Source of the DNA: Bacteroidota bacterium
Lineage (GTDB): Bacteria > Bacteroidota > Bacteroidia > NS11-12g > UBA955
Direction: 5' to 3'
Length of the DNA: 64,000 bases
Assembly (NCBI GenBank): GCA_016868785.1
Contig: VGFS01000002.1
Span: forward strand, 1-64,000
Below are positions 26,230 through 35,418 of this stretch, piece after piece. Each line of letters opens with the position of its first letter. Within the stretch, counting starts at the first letter, position 1. The position numbers were made by a program, and so were the translations under genes. Under the pieces are notes generated by a model that was given only the letters and a program-made list of their open reading frames with translations, was not told where the DNA came from and made no database searches.

Positions 26230-26745
26230 ATGCGTAAACTTTGGATGTTGATTTTACCGTTGGGTGTGTTCATGGGGGCTTGTGGTTCTGGCTCTTTCGA
26301 CACGGATGACATTGAGGAGAACACGGCTACGGCTGAGTCGCCGAAGAATGTCCACAAGGGCCCTTGGGGCGATGTGGTTTTCAAGGATACTGTTTTTATG
26401 TTTGGCGATGTGAAGGACGGGGAGAGTGTTCAGCACACATATTCATTCAAAAACACGGGTGAGGCTCCTATCAGTATTGCCAATGTTGTGGCGCAGTGCG
26501 GGTGTACTACACCAGAATATACGCACGAGTTGGTAGCACCAGGGGAGACTGGCAAGGTGATGGCCACGTTTAACAGTTCAAACAGAGGGGGACCGGGGGG
26601 CATATTGAACGAGAAGAGCATCACGGTGACGTTTGAAAACAGCAAAACGGTTGAGGTGGTATTGAAATTTAAGGCCAATGTTATTGCTCCGGAAGGCAGT
26701 GTGTCTGAGGAGGAAATGATGGGTGGCGACGAACACGGACATTAA
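26230..26745 (+). CDS. DUF1573 domain lipoprotein
   Basis: The protein has a lipoprotein signal ending at Cys18 (PLGVFMGAC) and an acidic linker. A DUF1573 Ig-like domain follows (FGDVKDGESVQHTYSFKNTGEAPI, with QCGCTTPEY and the PGETGKV motif; the first block is split here by its natural loop). The domain is common in Bacteroidota surface or periplasmic proteins, and its role is unknown. It ends in a His/Glu-rich tail (GGDEHGH). yajC follows by 9 nt, a pairing often seen in the phylum. Confidence 0.88.
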   Translation: MRKLWMLILPLGVFMGACGSGSFDTDDIEENTATAESPKNVHKGPWGDVVFKDTVFMFGDVKDGESVQHTYSFKNTGEAPISIANVVAQCGCTTPEYTHELVAPGETGKVMATFNSSNRGGPGGILNEKSITVTFENSKTVEVVLKFKANVIAPEGSVSEEEMMGGDEHGH

Positions 26746-26754
26746 AATTAGACT

Positions 26755-27063
26755 ATGATATTATTACAAGGACAACCCGGCGCTGGCGGCGGATCACAGT
26801 TGGTGATGATGGTGCTCATCATGGGCGTATTTTTCGTTTTCATGATTTGGCCACAGATGCGCAGGCAAAAGAAGGCGAAAGCTTATATGGAATCGTTGGT
26901 TAAGGGCGACAAGATTGTGACCACGGGTGGAATCCACGGCAAGATCACATCGGTTACGGATGCTCATTTTGTGATAGAGATGGAGGAGGGAAAGGCCAAG
27001 ATTGAAAAGTCGGCAGTGAGCATGGAGTTGACGCAGGCGGCGTATCCACAGGCGGCTTCTTAA
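26755..27063 (+). CDS. yajC: preprotein translocase accessory subunit YajC
   Basis: YajC associates with SecDF at the inner membrane. The 102-residue protein has a single N-terminal membrane helix (LVMMVLIMGVFFVFMIWP), followed by the family signature RRQKKAKAYMESLVKGDKI and VTTGGIHGKI. Its length is normal. Confidence 0.95.
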   Translation: MILLQGQPGAGGGSQLVMMVLIMGVFFVFMIWPQMRRQKKAKAYMESLVKGDKIVTTGGIHGKITSVTDAHFVIEMEEGKAKIEKSAVSMELTQAAYPQAAS

Positions 27064-27072
27064 GGTTTTTGG

Positions 27073-27681
27073 GTGGTGTTGTCTGTTGGGGTCACCGGAA
27101 ACATTGGCAGCGGTAAAAGCACCGTTTGTGCCATCTTTCGTTGGCTTGGTGTGCCCATTTATGAGGCAGACGTGGCGGCAAAATCGTTGTACAACACCCA
27201 TGCGGGGTTGAGGCAGGCGATGGTTGCTTTATTTGGCGACGGCGTGTATACACCGGAGGGTGTCATTGATGCGTCGTTTGTTCGCGAGCGCGTGTTTGAT
27301 GATGCGCATTTGATGGAGCGATTGAATGCGGTGGTACATCCGATTGTTTTTGAAGATTTTGCTCAGTGGGTGAGAGACCGGGAGCGGGAGGGGCATGCGT
27401 ATGTGATTAAGGAGGCGGCAATTTTGTTTGAGTCGGGTGCGGATGCCACGGTTGACAGGGTTGTGGGTGTGATGGCATCTCCGGAAATTCGGTTGCGGCG
27501 GGTGATGGACAGGGACGGTGTGGACGAGGCGGCGTTTGCACGTCGGGTGCAGGCCCAATGGCCACAGGAGCGGTGGCAGGACCGCTGTGATTTCTTAATT
27601 TACAATGACGGGGAGGCCTTGTTGATTGAGCAGGTAATGACGACGCATCGTCGGTTGCTGACGCTATCGGGCAGGGGTTGA
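27073..27681 (+). CDS. coaE: dephospho-CoA kinase
   Basis: CoaE phosphorylates dephospho-CoA in the last step of CoA synthesis. The P-loop GNIGSGKST is at residues 9-17, and VYEAD-type and VVHPIVFEDF segments follow as in the family. The 202-residue length is normal. Starts GTG 27073 and GTG 27076 are both possible. The stop abuts the nusB stop on the other strand, with no spacer. Confidence 0.92.
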   Translation: MVLSVGVTGNIGSGKSTVCAIFRWLGVPIYEADVAAKSLYNTHAGLRQAMVALFGDGVYTPEGVIDASFVRERVFDDAHLMERLNAVVHPIVFEDFAQWVRDREREGHAYVIKEAAILFESGADATVDRVVGVMASPEIRLRRVMDRDGVDEAAFARRVQAQWPQERWQDRCDFLIYNDGEALLIEQVMTTHRRLLTLSGRG

Positions 27682-28665
27682 TTATTTGTCGCGCAGACCA
27701 CGCCCACTTTTGGAGATCATGCCTTGATCTTCCATGACGATACGCAATTTATCGAGCACACCATTCACAAAGCGAGAGCTGTTGGGGGTGCTATAATTTT
27801 TTGTGATTTCTAGGTATTCGTTGATGGTGACTTTGACGGGGATGGTGGGGCAGTGGAGGAACTCTGTGAGGGTGAGTTTGATGATGAGCAGGTCCATCAC
27901 AGCGATCCGGGAGGGGTCCCAGTTGTCGGAAATTTCAGATATTTGGGATTCGTAAGCGAGGCTATTTTTCGCGGTGGTGGTAAACAGTTGTTGGGCGAGT
28001 TCTACTTCTTCTGAGTTGGACGATGGGGAGTTGGCCACGGGCACTGTGCCGTTGGATTGGGCGCCTTGGATGGTTTTTTCGATTTCACGGGTGGTATAGA
28101 GTTCGTCATCGCTCCAGCCGGGGTAGTAATCATTGAGGGTATCGAAGAAGGATTCTTTGGTTTCGAACAGGTTGGCATAGAATTCTTCGAGGAAGGCTTG
28201 TTGTTGCTCGAAGGTGGGTTGTTCGAAGAAGTCGATGTCGTTGACGAAGTCCCACTCTTGCATCCACTGATAGAAGGTATCTAATTGGGCGGAGAGCTGA
28301 TTCCAGTCGAAGGCGAAGGATTTGCGTTGGCTACCGGTGACGGCGCGATGCAGGTATTTCACCAGCGGCATGCGGTCTAGGAGTCCTAGTCTACGAATTT
28401 TGGTTTGATCGGGGTAGAACTTGGCTTTTTCAAGCGCTTGTTCTTCGAGTAGGTATTGGGAAAGTTGGAAGGGAAAATCCAACAGAAAAAGATAAAAATC
28501 GTGGCTTTGTTGAATGGATTCTATGAGGTGAGAGAGGGTGTCGTCGAAGTAGGTTTTTTGCTTAGGCGTAAGGGTGGGCCATTGGAAGTCTGACAGTGAC
28601 TCTCCTTGTTGGAAGGAATAGAGCGACTGAAGGGCTTTGATGCGAACGAGTCTTCGAGATATCAT
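27682..28665 (-). CDS. nusB: transcription antitermination factor NusB, long form
   Basis: The N-terminus MISRRLVRIKALQSLYSFQQ and the C-terminal WDPSRIAVMDLLIIKLTLTE and SSRFVNGVLDKL blocks are NusB signatures. NusB acts with NusE in rRNA antitermination. At 327 residues it is twice the size of E. coli NusB. The extra 150 residues lie between the first helix and the core and include aromatic, acidic stretches (EWDFVNDIDFFEQPTFEQQ). Long forms are known in Bacteroidota, and the function of the insert is not known. It is divergent from the ferredoxin gene. Confidence 0.9.
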   Translation of the reverse strand: MISRRLVRIKALQSLYSFQQGESLSDFQWPTLTPKQKTYFDDTLSHLIESIQQSHDFYLFLLDFPFQLSQYLLEEQALEKAKFYPDQTKIRRLGLLDRMPLVKYLHRAVTGSQRKSFAFDWNQLSAQLDTFYQWMQEWDFVNDIDFFEQPTFEQQQAFLEEFYANLFETKESFFDTLNDYYPGWSDDELYTTREIEKTIQGAQSNGTVPVANSPSSNSEEVELAQQLFTTTAKNSLAYESQISEISDNWDPSRIAVMDLLIIKLTLTEFLHCPTIPVKVTINEYLEITKNYSTPNSSRFVNGVLDKLRIVMEDQGMISKSGRGLRDK

Positions 28666-28740
28666 AGAACGAGGCTACAAAGATACGAAAATCCCCAGAT
28701 TATTTCCACAAAATCCTGAACCAAACCCATCGGGAAGTAT

Positions 28741-28748
28741 TAATTTTG
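28741..28748 (+). promoter_or_regulatory. -7 box (TAATTTTG) of the ferredoxin gene
   Basis: A perfect TAnnTTTG match ends 8 nt before ATG 28757. It supports that start over the frame open from 28637, which overlaps nusB. Confidence 0.55.
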
Positions 28749-28756
28749 CGGCGCAT

Positions 28757-29086
28757 ATGGCGAAGATTACCTTTCAGTTTGAAGAAAAAAACCGCAACGA
28801 TGTTACGGTTGAGATATTTGAGGGCGAGTCGATTTTGGAGGTGGCGTTGGACAACGACATTCATTTGAACCACAATTGTGGCGGGGTGTGTGGGTGTTCA
28901 ACTTGTCATGTTTATGTGGAGCGGGGCGAGGACTTGTTGCCAGACATGAGTGATCGTGAGGAGGAGTATGTAGACCGTGCACGCAATCCGAAGTATAACA
29001 GTCGGTTGGCTTGTCAGTGCAAGTTGTCGGAGGACGGTGATTTGGTGGTAACGATCCCGGATCAGAGAGGAATCATAGGACATTAA
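28757..29086 (+). CDS. fdx: ISC-type 2Fe-2S ferredoxin
   Basis: The 109-residue protein has the cluster ligands in CGGVCGCSTC followed by a fourth Cys in RLACQCKL, the vertebrate-type/ISC ferredoxin pattern. The C-terminal VTIPDQRGIIGH is typical of that group. It delivers electrons for Fe-S cluster assembly. iscX follows after 9 nt, but no iscS, iscU or iscA is nearby. Confidence 0.93.
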   Translation: MAKITFQFEEKNRNDVTVEIFEGESILEVALDNDIHLNHNCGGVCGCSTCHVYVERGEDLLPDMSDREEEYVDRARNPKYNSRLACQCKLSEDGDLVVTIPDQRGIIGH

Positions 29087-29095
29087 AAAAGAGAT

Positions 29096-29332
29096 ATGGA
29101 AATGTACGAACCCCCGATACAGTGGTCTGATTACGAGGACATTGCGATGAAATTGTACGAGCGATTTGGCGATGATTTTAGTGAGGCCAAGATTTACCGA
29201 ATTCGGTTTACTGAGTTGTTGGAGTGGGTGTTGGAGGTCCCGAATTTCGCGGGAAGTCGCGAGGAGAGCAACGAGGGTCATTTGGAGATGATTCAGGCGC
29301 AGTGGGTATACGAGTGGAGGGATAATCAGTAA
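29096..29332 (+). CDS. iscX: Fe-S assembly protein IscX
   Basis: The 78-residue acidic protein has the IscX pattern (IQWSDYEDIAMKLYERFGDD, then KIYRIRFTELLEWVLEVPNF, and SNEGHLEMIQAQW). IscX binds IscS and iron and modulates cluster assembly. Position directly after a ferredoxin gene matches the end of classical isc operons. Confidence 0.9.
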   Translation: MEMYEPPIQWSDYEDIAMKLYERFGDDFSEAKIYRIRFTELLEWVLEVPNFAGSREESNEGHLEMIQAQWVYEWRDNQ

Positions 29333-29368
29333 AAACAGTAATTTTGTATTGAATTATATCAAAAGAAG

Positions 29369-30511
29369 ATGATGAATTTCGAATTGACAGAAGAGCATTT
29401 GGCGGTGCAGCAGGCGGCACGCGATTTTGCACAGACCGAGTTGTTGCCCGGCGTAATCGAGCGTGATAACGAGCAGAAGTTTCCAGCGGAGCAGATCAAG
29501 AAGATGGGCGAGTTGGGATTCATGGGAATGATGGTAGACCCCAAGTATGGTGGGGGTGGGATGGACACCATTTCGTATGTTTTGGCGATGGAGGAGATTT
29601 CCAAAATTGATGCATCGGCGAGTGTTTGTATGAGTGTAAACAACTCTTTGGTTTGTTGGGGATTGGAGGAGTACGGAACCGAGGAGCTGAAGATGAAATA
29701 TTTGGTGGAGTTGGCGAGTGGACAGACGATCGGGGCGTTTTTGTTGAGTGAGCCGGAGGCGGGCAGTGATGCTACGAGTCAGCGCACTACGGCGATTGAC
29801 ATGGGCGACCACTATGTATTGAATGGTACCAAGAACTGGATTACGAATGGTAATTCGGCGAGTTACTATGTGGTTATTGCACAGACAGACGTGGAGAAGA
29901 AGCACAAGGGAATCAACGCGTTTATCGTGGAGAAGGCCTGGGACGGAGTAACTGTGGGCAAGAAGGAAGACAAGTTGGGAATTCGCGGCAGTGATACGCA
30001 CAGCATTATGTTTCAAGACGTGAAGGTGCCCAAGGCGAATCGCATTGGCGACGACGGTTTTGGTTTCAAGTTTGCGATGAAGGTGTTGAGTGGCGGAAGA
30101 ATTGGTATTGCTGCGCAGGCTTTGGGTATTGCGAGCGGTGCGTATGAGTTTTCATTGAAGTATTCTAAGGAGCGCAAGGCGTTTGGTACGGAGATCATGA
30201 ATCACCAGGCGATTGCGTTTAAGTTGGCGGATATGGCCACTGAGATTGAGGCTGCGAGATTGTTGTGTTTGAAGGCAGCTTGGATGAAGGATCAGCATTT
30301 GAACTACGACCGTGCAAGTTCTATGGCGAAGTTGTTTGCCTCTGAGGTGGCGATGAAGGCGTCGGTTGAGGCGGTTCAGATTCACGGTGGCTATGGTTAC
30401 GTGAAGGAGTACCATGTAGAGCGTTTGATGCGTGATGCAAAAATCACCCAGATTTATGAAGGTACGAGTGAGGTTCAGCGCGTGGTTATTTCCCGCGATA
30501 TTTTGAAATAA
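29369..30511 (+). CDS. acyl-CoA dehydrogenase
   Basis: The 380-residue flavoprotein starts with two Met codons at 29369, preceded at a distance by a TAATTTTG box at 29339-29346. Family signatures are GAFLLSEPEAGSDA in the FAD/substrate region, NGTKNWITNG, and QIYEGTSEVQRVVISRDIL, where Glu of YEGT is the usual catalytic base. The sequence is of the short-chain/butyryl-CoA type. It starts fatty-acid beta-oxidation and passes electrons to ETF. Confidence 0.94.
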   Translation: MMNFELTEEHLAVQQAARDFAQTELLPGVIERDNEQKFPAEQIKKMGELGFMGMMVDPKYGGGGMDTISYVLAMEEISKIDASASVCMSVNNSLVCWGLEEYGTEELKMKYLVELASGQTIGAFLLSEPEAGSDATSQRTTAIDMGDHYVLNGTKNWITNGNSASYYVVIAQTDVEKKHKGINAFIVEKAWDGVTVGKKEDKLGIRGSDTHSIMFQDVKVPKANRIGDDGFGFKFAMKVLSGGRIGIAAQALGIASGAYEFSLKYSKERKAFGTEIMNHQAIAFKLADMATEIEAARLLCLKAAWMKDQHLNYDRASSMAKLFASEVAMKASVEAVQIHGGYGYVKEYHVERLMRDAKITQIYEGTSEVQRVVISRDILK

Positions 30512-30532
30512 AATTACTCATAGATTAATGAT

Positions 30533-30560
30533 AAAAGGGCGCCGAAGGGCGCCTTTTTTT
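30533..30560 (+). terminator. intrinsic terminator after acyl-CoA dehydrogenase
   Basis: GGCGCC (30538-30543) and GGCGCC (30548-30553) form a 6-bp GC stem around GAAG, followed by seven T. Confidence 0.85.
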
Positions 30561-30692
30561 ATGGTTCTGGGGGGTTGTGTTGGTGGTAACAGGGTGGGTA
30601 TCTGATCGTTCATTCATGGAATTGTTTCGGTCACCAAAATTCTTGTGTGCAAAAAATTTTATATCAATTCACTGAAAATTTATCGTTAAATA

Positions 30693-30723
30693 TTGGTTGT
30701 TTACATAATCTTAACTATGATTG
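30693..30723 (+). promoter_or_regulatory. candidate promoter of the SusC/SusD operon
   Basis: TTG at 30693-30695 and TATGATTG at 30716-30723 (one mismatch to TAnnTTTG) are spaced 20 nt. They leave a 25 nt AT-rich leader before ATG 30749. The rest of the 188 nt gap shows nothing else. Confidence 0.45.
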
Positions 30724-30748
30724 CTTGTTAAACCAATTTAAATAGCCT

Positions 30749-33700
30749 ATGAAACTTAAAGAATTACTCAAGCCTTTGGCGGCGGCGGCGGTCTTGACAT
30801 CTTCTGTAGCGGCAGTAAATGCGCAGACAGCGGGGTCATCCACTGACACTGGCAGGGTAGAAGAGGTGGTGGTAACTGCCTTGGGTATCAAAAAACAACA
30901 GCGCGCATTGGGTTACGCAGTTCAATCTGTTAAAGGAAAAGAACTTGTGGGATCGGGTGAGCAAAACGTTGTTCAAGCGTTGAGTTCAAAAGTAGCAGGT
31001 GCTTTGGTGACTAGTTCATCAGGAACGCCTGGTGCTAGTTCAAGAATCTTGTTGCGTGGTGCTGCTACGTTTACGGGTAACAACCAGCCGCTTTTTGTGG
31101 TGGATGGTGTGCCGATCGACAACAGCACGGACCAATCAACGGCTGGGGATTATCCCTTTAACTCGAACCTTCAGGGGGTAAACAACTCAAACCGTGCGGT
31201 GGACATCAACCCTGATGACATTGAAAACATCACGGTATTGAAAGGTCCTGCGGCTGCGTCTTTGTATGGTGTTCGTGGTGCCAACGGTGCCATCATCATC
31301 ACTACCAAGCGTGGACAAAAGGGCGGTAAGCGTTTCAGCGCTGAATTCTCTAGCACCATGGATTGGTCTAAGGTGAACAAGTTGCCAGAAAGGCAGTTTG
31401 TTTATGGCCAAGGACTTGGTGGGGGTGGACAGAGAATCGACTCTGCGGGTGTAAGAAAGAACTTCACCGGTACCATTCCTGCAGGATGGACTTTGGTAGA
31501 CGCGGGTACCTCTGCAACTACGCCCAACTCTTGGGGACCTAAAATTGCCGACGGTAAGTCTTTCGACAACGCGGGTAATTTCTTCAAGACGGCGATGTCG
31601 ATGACCAACAACTTGGGTGTAACTGTAAACGGTGACAATACCAGTGCGCGTTTCTCTGTGGGTAACACGCAGCAAGACGGTATCGTTCCAAATACTTCAT
31701 TCAAACGTACAACCATTCGTGTGAACACCGATAGTCGTGTTACCGATAAGTTGAGCGTTGGTAGCAGTGTAAACTTGATTAACTCAGGGGGTACACGTGC
31801 TCAAAACGGTTCTAACTTGTCTGGTGTGATGTTGGGTTTGATGCGTGCTCCTGCTGATTTCAATTTGGCGGGTGGTGCCGGTGCAGATGGATACACTAAC
31901 TCTGACGGTACACAATATCAGTATTTCCCCATTTACGATAACCCCTATTGGACAGTATATCGCAACCCATTTACGGATGATGTAAACCGCATCATTGGTA
32001 ACTTGAATGCGCAGTACAAAGCGAATGATTGGTTGTCGATCAACTACCGTGTAGGTACTGACCAATACACCGATAGCCGTCAGCAAATTTTTGCTGTAGG
32101 TTCTTGGCAGCCTGATAACTCACCCGGTGGTGAAATTTCACAGAACGTGTTGCGTTACAAAGAAATTTACAGCGACTTGGTATTGAACGCCAACCGCAAG
32201 GTAAACGAAGATTTGAGCGTGAACATGACTTTGGGTAACAACTTGAACACCCGTACTTCTAGCGATCAGTATTTGCGCGGTCGCGATTTGGCGGTTCCCA
32301 ATTTCTACAACTTGAGCAATGCTTCAAATTTGTATGCTTCTCAAGGGTCTGGAACTATCAAAAACGCTGCGATTTTCGGAAGTGCTGAATTCTCATTCAA
32401 GAACTTCTTGTATTTGAATGCCAGCGGTCGTAACGAGTGGGCTTCTACCTTCGGTAACAAGAAAAGTAGCTTCTTCTACCCTTCTTTAAGTGGTTCGGTT
32501 GTTTTCTCTGAATTGATGGAAAAGGGTGGATTGATTTCATTTGGTAAAATGCGTGTGGCTTATGCGCAAGCGGGTATTAACCCTCCAGCGTATGCTACTC
32601 GTACTTACTATGGTCAGCCTTTGTTCACCGATGGTTTCACTGGAGGATTGGGCTTCCCATATTTGGGTCAGAACGGTTTCGGACAGAGCAATGGCTTGGG
32701 TAACCAAGGTTTGATGCCTGAGCGCAGAACCAGCAAAGAGATTGGATTTGATGTACGTATGTTCGACAGTCGTTTGACGATTGATTTGACCTTGTATGAG
32801 CAGAAGTCTACTGATTTGTTGGTGAGCATGCCATTGGCCGCATCTTCAGGATACAGTAGTGTTCGTCAGAACTCTGGTACTATGACCAACAAGGGTATTG
32901 AGTTGATGTTGGGTGTAACTGCCATCAAGAACAAGAACTTGACTTGGGAAATTGCTGGAAACTTCGGTTTGAACAGAAACGAGGTATTGTCATTGGCTCC
33001 TGGTGTTGATGAGATCAACATCGAGGCTGCTTTCTCTAGCATTGGATCTTACGCGATTGTTGGTCAGTCTTACGGTTCGATGTATGGTTCACGCGTATTA
33101 CGTCATTCAGACGGTTCAATGATCATCGGTGCCAACGGTTTGCCTGTGTTGAACAACACCCGTGGCAACATTGGTAACCCTTATCCAGATTGGATTGGAG
33201 CATTGCGCAACACGTTGAACGTAAAAGGTCTGAACATCACTGCATTGATCGACGTGCGCAAGGGCGGAGACATCTGGTGTGGTACTTACGCTCGTTTGTC
33301 ACAGTACGGCATCACTGCACCTGCTGCCGATCGTTCAGAAACATACACTATTGAGGGTAAGCGTATCACTTCTGGTACACCTAAGTACGATTCAAAAACT
33401 GGTTTGATCACCAACGAAGGTGAATTGACTTTTGCAGAAAACACCAGGCAAATCAGCGCATTCAACTACTACCGCTCTTATTTGGGTGATGGTCCAGGAA
33501 GTTCTGCTGAAATGGCGGTTTACGATGGATCATGGGTACGTTTGCGCGAATTGGGCGTAAGCTACAGAATCAACATGAAGGGCAACAAAAACTTGAGTTA
33601 CATTGACTTGGGTGTTGTAGGTCGCAACTTGTGGTTGAGCACCAAATATCCTGGGGTAGATCCTGAGACTAGCTTGACAGGTGCAAGTTCAAACATTGGT

Positions 33701-33766
33701 GGTTTCGACTACTTTAACAACCCTGGTTTGAAGTCGTTTATGTTCAACATCAAATTGGGAATCTAA
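30749..33766 (+). CDS. SusC/RagA family TonB-dependent outer membrane transporter
   Basis: The signal peptide ends VAAVNAQ. The mature protein goes almost directly to the TonB-dependent plug: VEEVVVTALGIKKQQRALGY, then LLRGAATFTGNNQPLFVVDG and ASLYGVRGANGAIIITTKRG (family blocks read here with natural gaps). The usual N-terminal carboxypeptidase-regulatory-like domain of about 80 residues is absent. The 22-stranded barrel ends FDYFNNPGLKSFMFNIKLGI. The 1005-residue length fits this reduced form. Codon use is strongly biased (GGT, AAC, CGT), suggesting high expression. It should import a peptide or glycan together with the SusD partner. Confidence 0.95.
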   Translation: MKLKELLKPLAAAAVLTSSVAAVNAQTAGSSTDTGRVEEVVVTALGIKKQQRALGYAVQSVKGKELVGSGEQNVVQALSSKVAGALVTSSSGTPGASSRILLRGAATFTGNNQPLFVVDGVPIDNSTDQSTAGDYPFNSNLQGVNNSNRAVDINPDDIENITVLKGPAAASLYGVRGANGAIIITTKRGQKGGKRFSAEFSSTMDWSKVNKLPERQFVYGQGLGGGGQRIDSAGVRKNFTGTIPAGWTLVDAGTSATTPNSWGPKIADGKSFDNAGNFFKTAMSMTNNLGVTVNGDNTSARFSVGNTQQDGIVPNTSFKRTTIRVNTDSRVTDKLSVGSSVNLINSGGTRAQNGSNLSGVMLGLMRAPADFNLAGGAGADGYTNSDGTQYQYFPIYDNPYWTVYRNPFTDDVNRIIGNLNAQYKANDWLSINYRVGTDQYTDSRQQIFAVGSWQPDNSPGGEISQNVLRYKEIYSDLVLNANRKVNEDLSVNMTLGNNLNTRTSSDQYLRGRDLAVPNFYNLSNASNLYASQGSGTIKNAAIFGSAEFSFKNFLYLNASGRNEWASTFGNKKSSFFYPSLSGSVVFSELMEKGGLISFGKMRVAYAQAGINPPAYATRTYYGQPLFTDGFTGGLGFPYLGQNGFGQSNGLGNQGLMPERRTSKEIGFDVRMFDSRLTIDLTLYEQKSTDLLVSMPLAASSGYSSVRQNSGTMTNKGIELMLGVTAIKNKNLTWEIAGNFGLNRNEVLSLAPGVDEINIEAAFSSIGSYAIVGQSYGSMYGSRVLRHSDGSMIIGANGLPVLNNTRGNIGNPYPDWIGALRNTLNVKGLNITALIDVRKGGDIWCGTYARLSQYGITAPAADRSETYTIEGKRITSGTPKYDSKTGLITNEGELTFAENTRQISAFNYYRSYLGDGPGSSAEMAVYDGSWVRLRELGVSYRINMKGNKNLSYIDLGVVGRNLWLSTKYPGVDPETSLTGASSNIGGFDYFNNPGLKSFMFNIKLGI

Positions 33767-33787
33767 TTCTTAGGAAAGGATAAAAAG

Positions 33788-35188
33788 ATGAAAAAATTAT
33801 TTGCAATTTTATTAGGAACAGCGGTTTTGTTCACTTCTTGTAAGAAGTGGGTATCTGGGCATGAAGTATCGCCCAATGCTCCCGGAGAGGCGAACCCCGC
33901 GTTATTGAACAGTGCTTGTCAGTTGGCGATTTTCGCTACTTACGGCGGTTCATTGTCGAGAACTACCAGCATGTGGACACAACACAGCGAGGGAGTTTCT
34001 AACCAATCGTTGGATCAGGGAGCCTACATCATTGATGAGGGTGACGTTGAGAACGAGTGGGGTGTAATTTACCAAGGTGGTTTGAAGAACATGCGTTTGT
34101 TGGAAAAAACTGCCGGCGATGGCAATCCTGCTTATCAGGGCATGGCGAAGGTCATGACTGCGATGATGTTGGGTGCTGCTACGGATATGTGGGGTGATAT
34201 TCCTTGGACGGAAGCGTTGGATGGCGAAGCTGGAAACTACAGCGCCAAATACGATTCACAGGAGAGCATCATTGCTGCTATGCAAACCATGTTGGATGAC
34301 GCAGTTGTATTGTTGGACAAGCCCGATAATGCTTTGGCTCCAGGTTCGGATGATTTCATTTACGGCGGAGATGCTGGCAAGTGGAAGGCGTTGGCTTATG
34401 CAATCAAAGCGCGTTATGCGATGCGTATTAGCAACCGCGATGCCAACTGGCACACCAAGGCTTTGGATTACGTAGCCAAGGCGAAGGCGGCTGGTTTCAC
34501 CAGTTCTGCTGCTGATGCCAACTGTATCTTTGGTACCAATGCAAACGAGTACAACCAGTGGTATGCCTTCACCCAGGTGGAGCGTACTGGTTACATGTTG
34601 GCTGGTGCTAAGTTGGTTGACATCATGAACAGCATCAACGATCCTCGCATTGGATTCTATTTCACTACGAACGACAGCGGACAGTACAAAGGTGCTGCGT
34701 TGGGAAGCCAGGCCGTGAAAAACATCAGTGATTTCGGTTCTTATTTTGCTTCTCAAAAAAGTGTTACGCCTTTGGCTACTTACGTGGAGTTGTTGTTCAT
34801 TGAGGCTGAGGCACAATTTGCTGCTGGTAACAAGGCTGCGGCTGCTACGGCTCACAACGACGCCATCAAAGCGCACGTAGGGTTGGTAACTGGCAGTGCG
34901 GCTCCTGCTGCTTATGTAAGTTCACAGGCGAGTGAAACGGCTGGATCGATCACTTTGGATAAGATTTTGACACACAAATATGTGTCGGGCTTCTCTATGA
35001 TCGAGCCTTACAACGATTGGCGCAGAACGGGGGTACCTTCATTGAGTCCTTCTCCATTGGCGTTGATCACCGGCATTGCCCGCAGATACCCTTATTCTTT
35101 GGATGAGCGTTTGTACAACACCAAGTTCCCAGGAGCGATTGGTGTGAACGACTTGGCCGATAAGAAGGTTTGGTGGGATAGCAAGTAA
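33788..35188 (+). CDS. SusD/RagB-like (SusD-like 2 family) outer membrane lipoprotein
   Basis: The lipoprotein signal ends FTSCKK with Cys18. Helical TPR-like segments follow (GLKNMRLLEKTAGDG, YQGMAKVMTAMMLGAATDMW, DIPWTEAL), and ATYVELLFIEAEAQFAAGN precedes the C-terminus, as in SusD-like 2 proteins. It caps the SusC barrel and binds the substrate. The gene is 21 nt downstream of susC and the operon ends at a strong terminator. No glycoside hydrolase, sulfatase or sigma/anti-sigma pair is linked, so this is not a classical polysaccharide utilisation locus. Confidence 0.93.
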   Translation: MKKLFAILLGTAVLFTSCKKWVSGHEVSPNAPGEANPALLNSACQLAIFATYGGSLSRTTSMWTQHSEGVSNQSLDQGAYIIDEGDVENEWGVIYQGGLKNMRLLEKTAGDGNPAYQGMAKVMTAMMLGAATDMWGDIPWTEALDGEAGNYSAKYDSQESIIAAMQTMLDDAVVLLDKPDNALAPGSDDFIYGGDAGKWKALAYAIKARYAMRISNRDANWHTKALDYVAKAKAAGFTSSAADANCIFGTNANEYNQWYAFTQVERTGYMLAGAKLVDIMNSINDPRIGFYFTTNDSGQYKGAALGSQAVKNISDFGSYFASQKSVTPLATYVELLFIEAEAQFAAGNKAAAATAHNDAIKAHVGLVTGSAAPAAYVSSQASETAGSITLDKILTHKYVSGFSMIEPYNDWRRTGVPSLSPSPLALITGIARRYPYSLDERLYNTKFPGAIGVNDLADKKVWWDSK

Positions 35189-35232
35189 ATCGTTGTTGGG
35201 TGTGATTTAAGGATTGCATCGAATAGTTGTAA

Positions 35233-35268
35233 CAGGGAGGGCGGCCGCAGGCCGCCCTCCCTGTTTTT
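35233..35268 (+). terminator. strong intrinsic terminator of the SusC/SusD operon
   Basis: CAGGGAGGGCGGCC (35233-35246) pairs perfectly with 35250-35263 around a GCA loop, and five T follow. It is the strongest terminator in the window. Confidence 0.95.
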
Positions 35269-35418
35269 ATGGGGGTTGTGGTTTTATGGGGTTACCGTAT
35301 GGTGAGGGATGCGGCTTGTGGTAAGAGGGTAGTCTTTTTTAATCGGTTAGATACAGGTATAATCGGCAATAATCGGAAAGGGCCGACTGCATGTGTTGTT
35401 GTGATACAAATTGCATAC

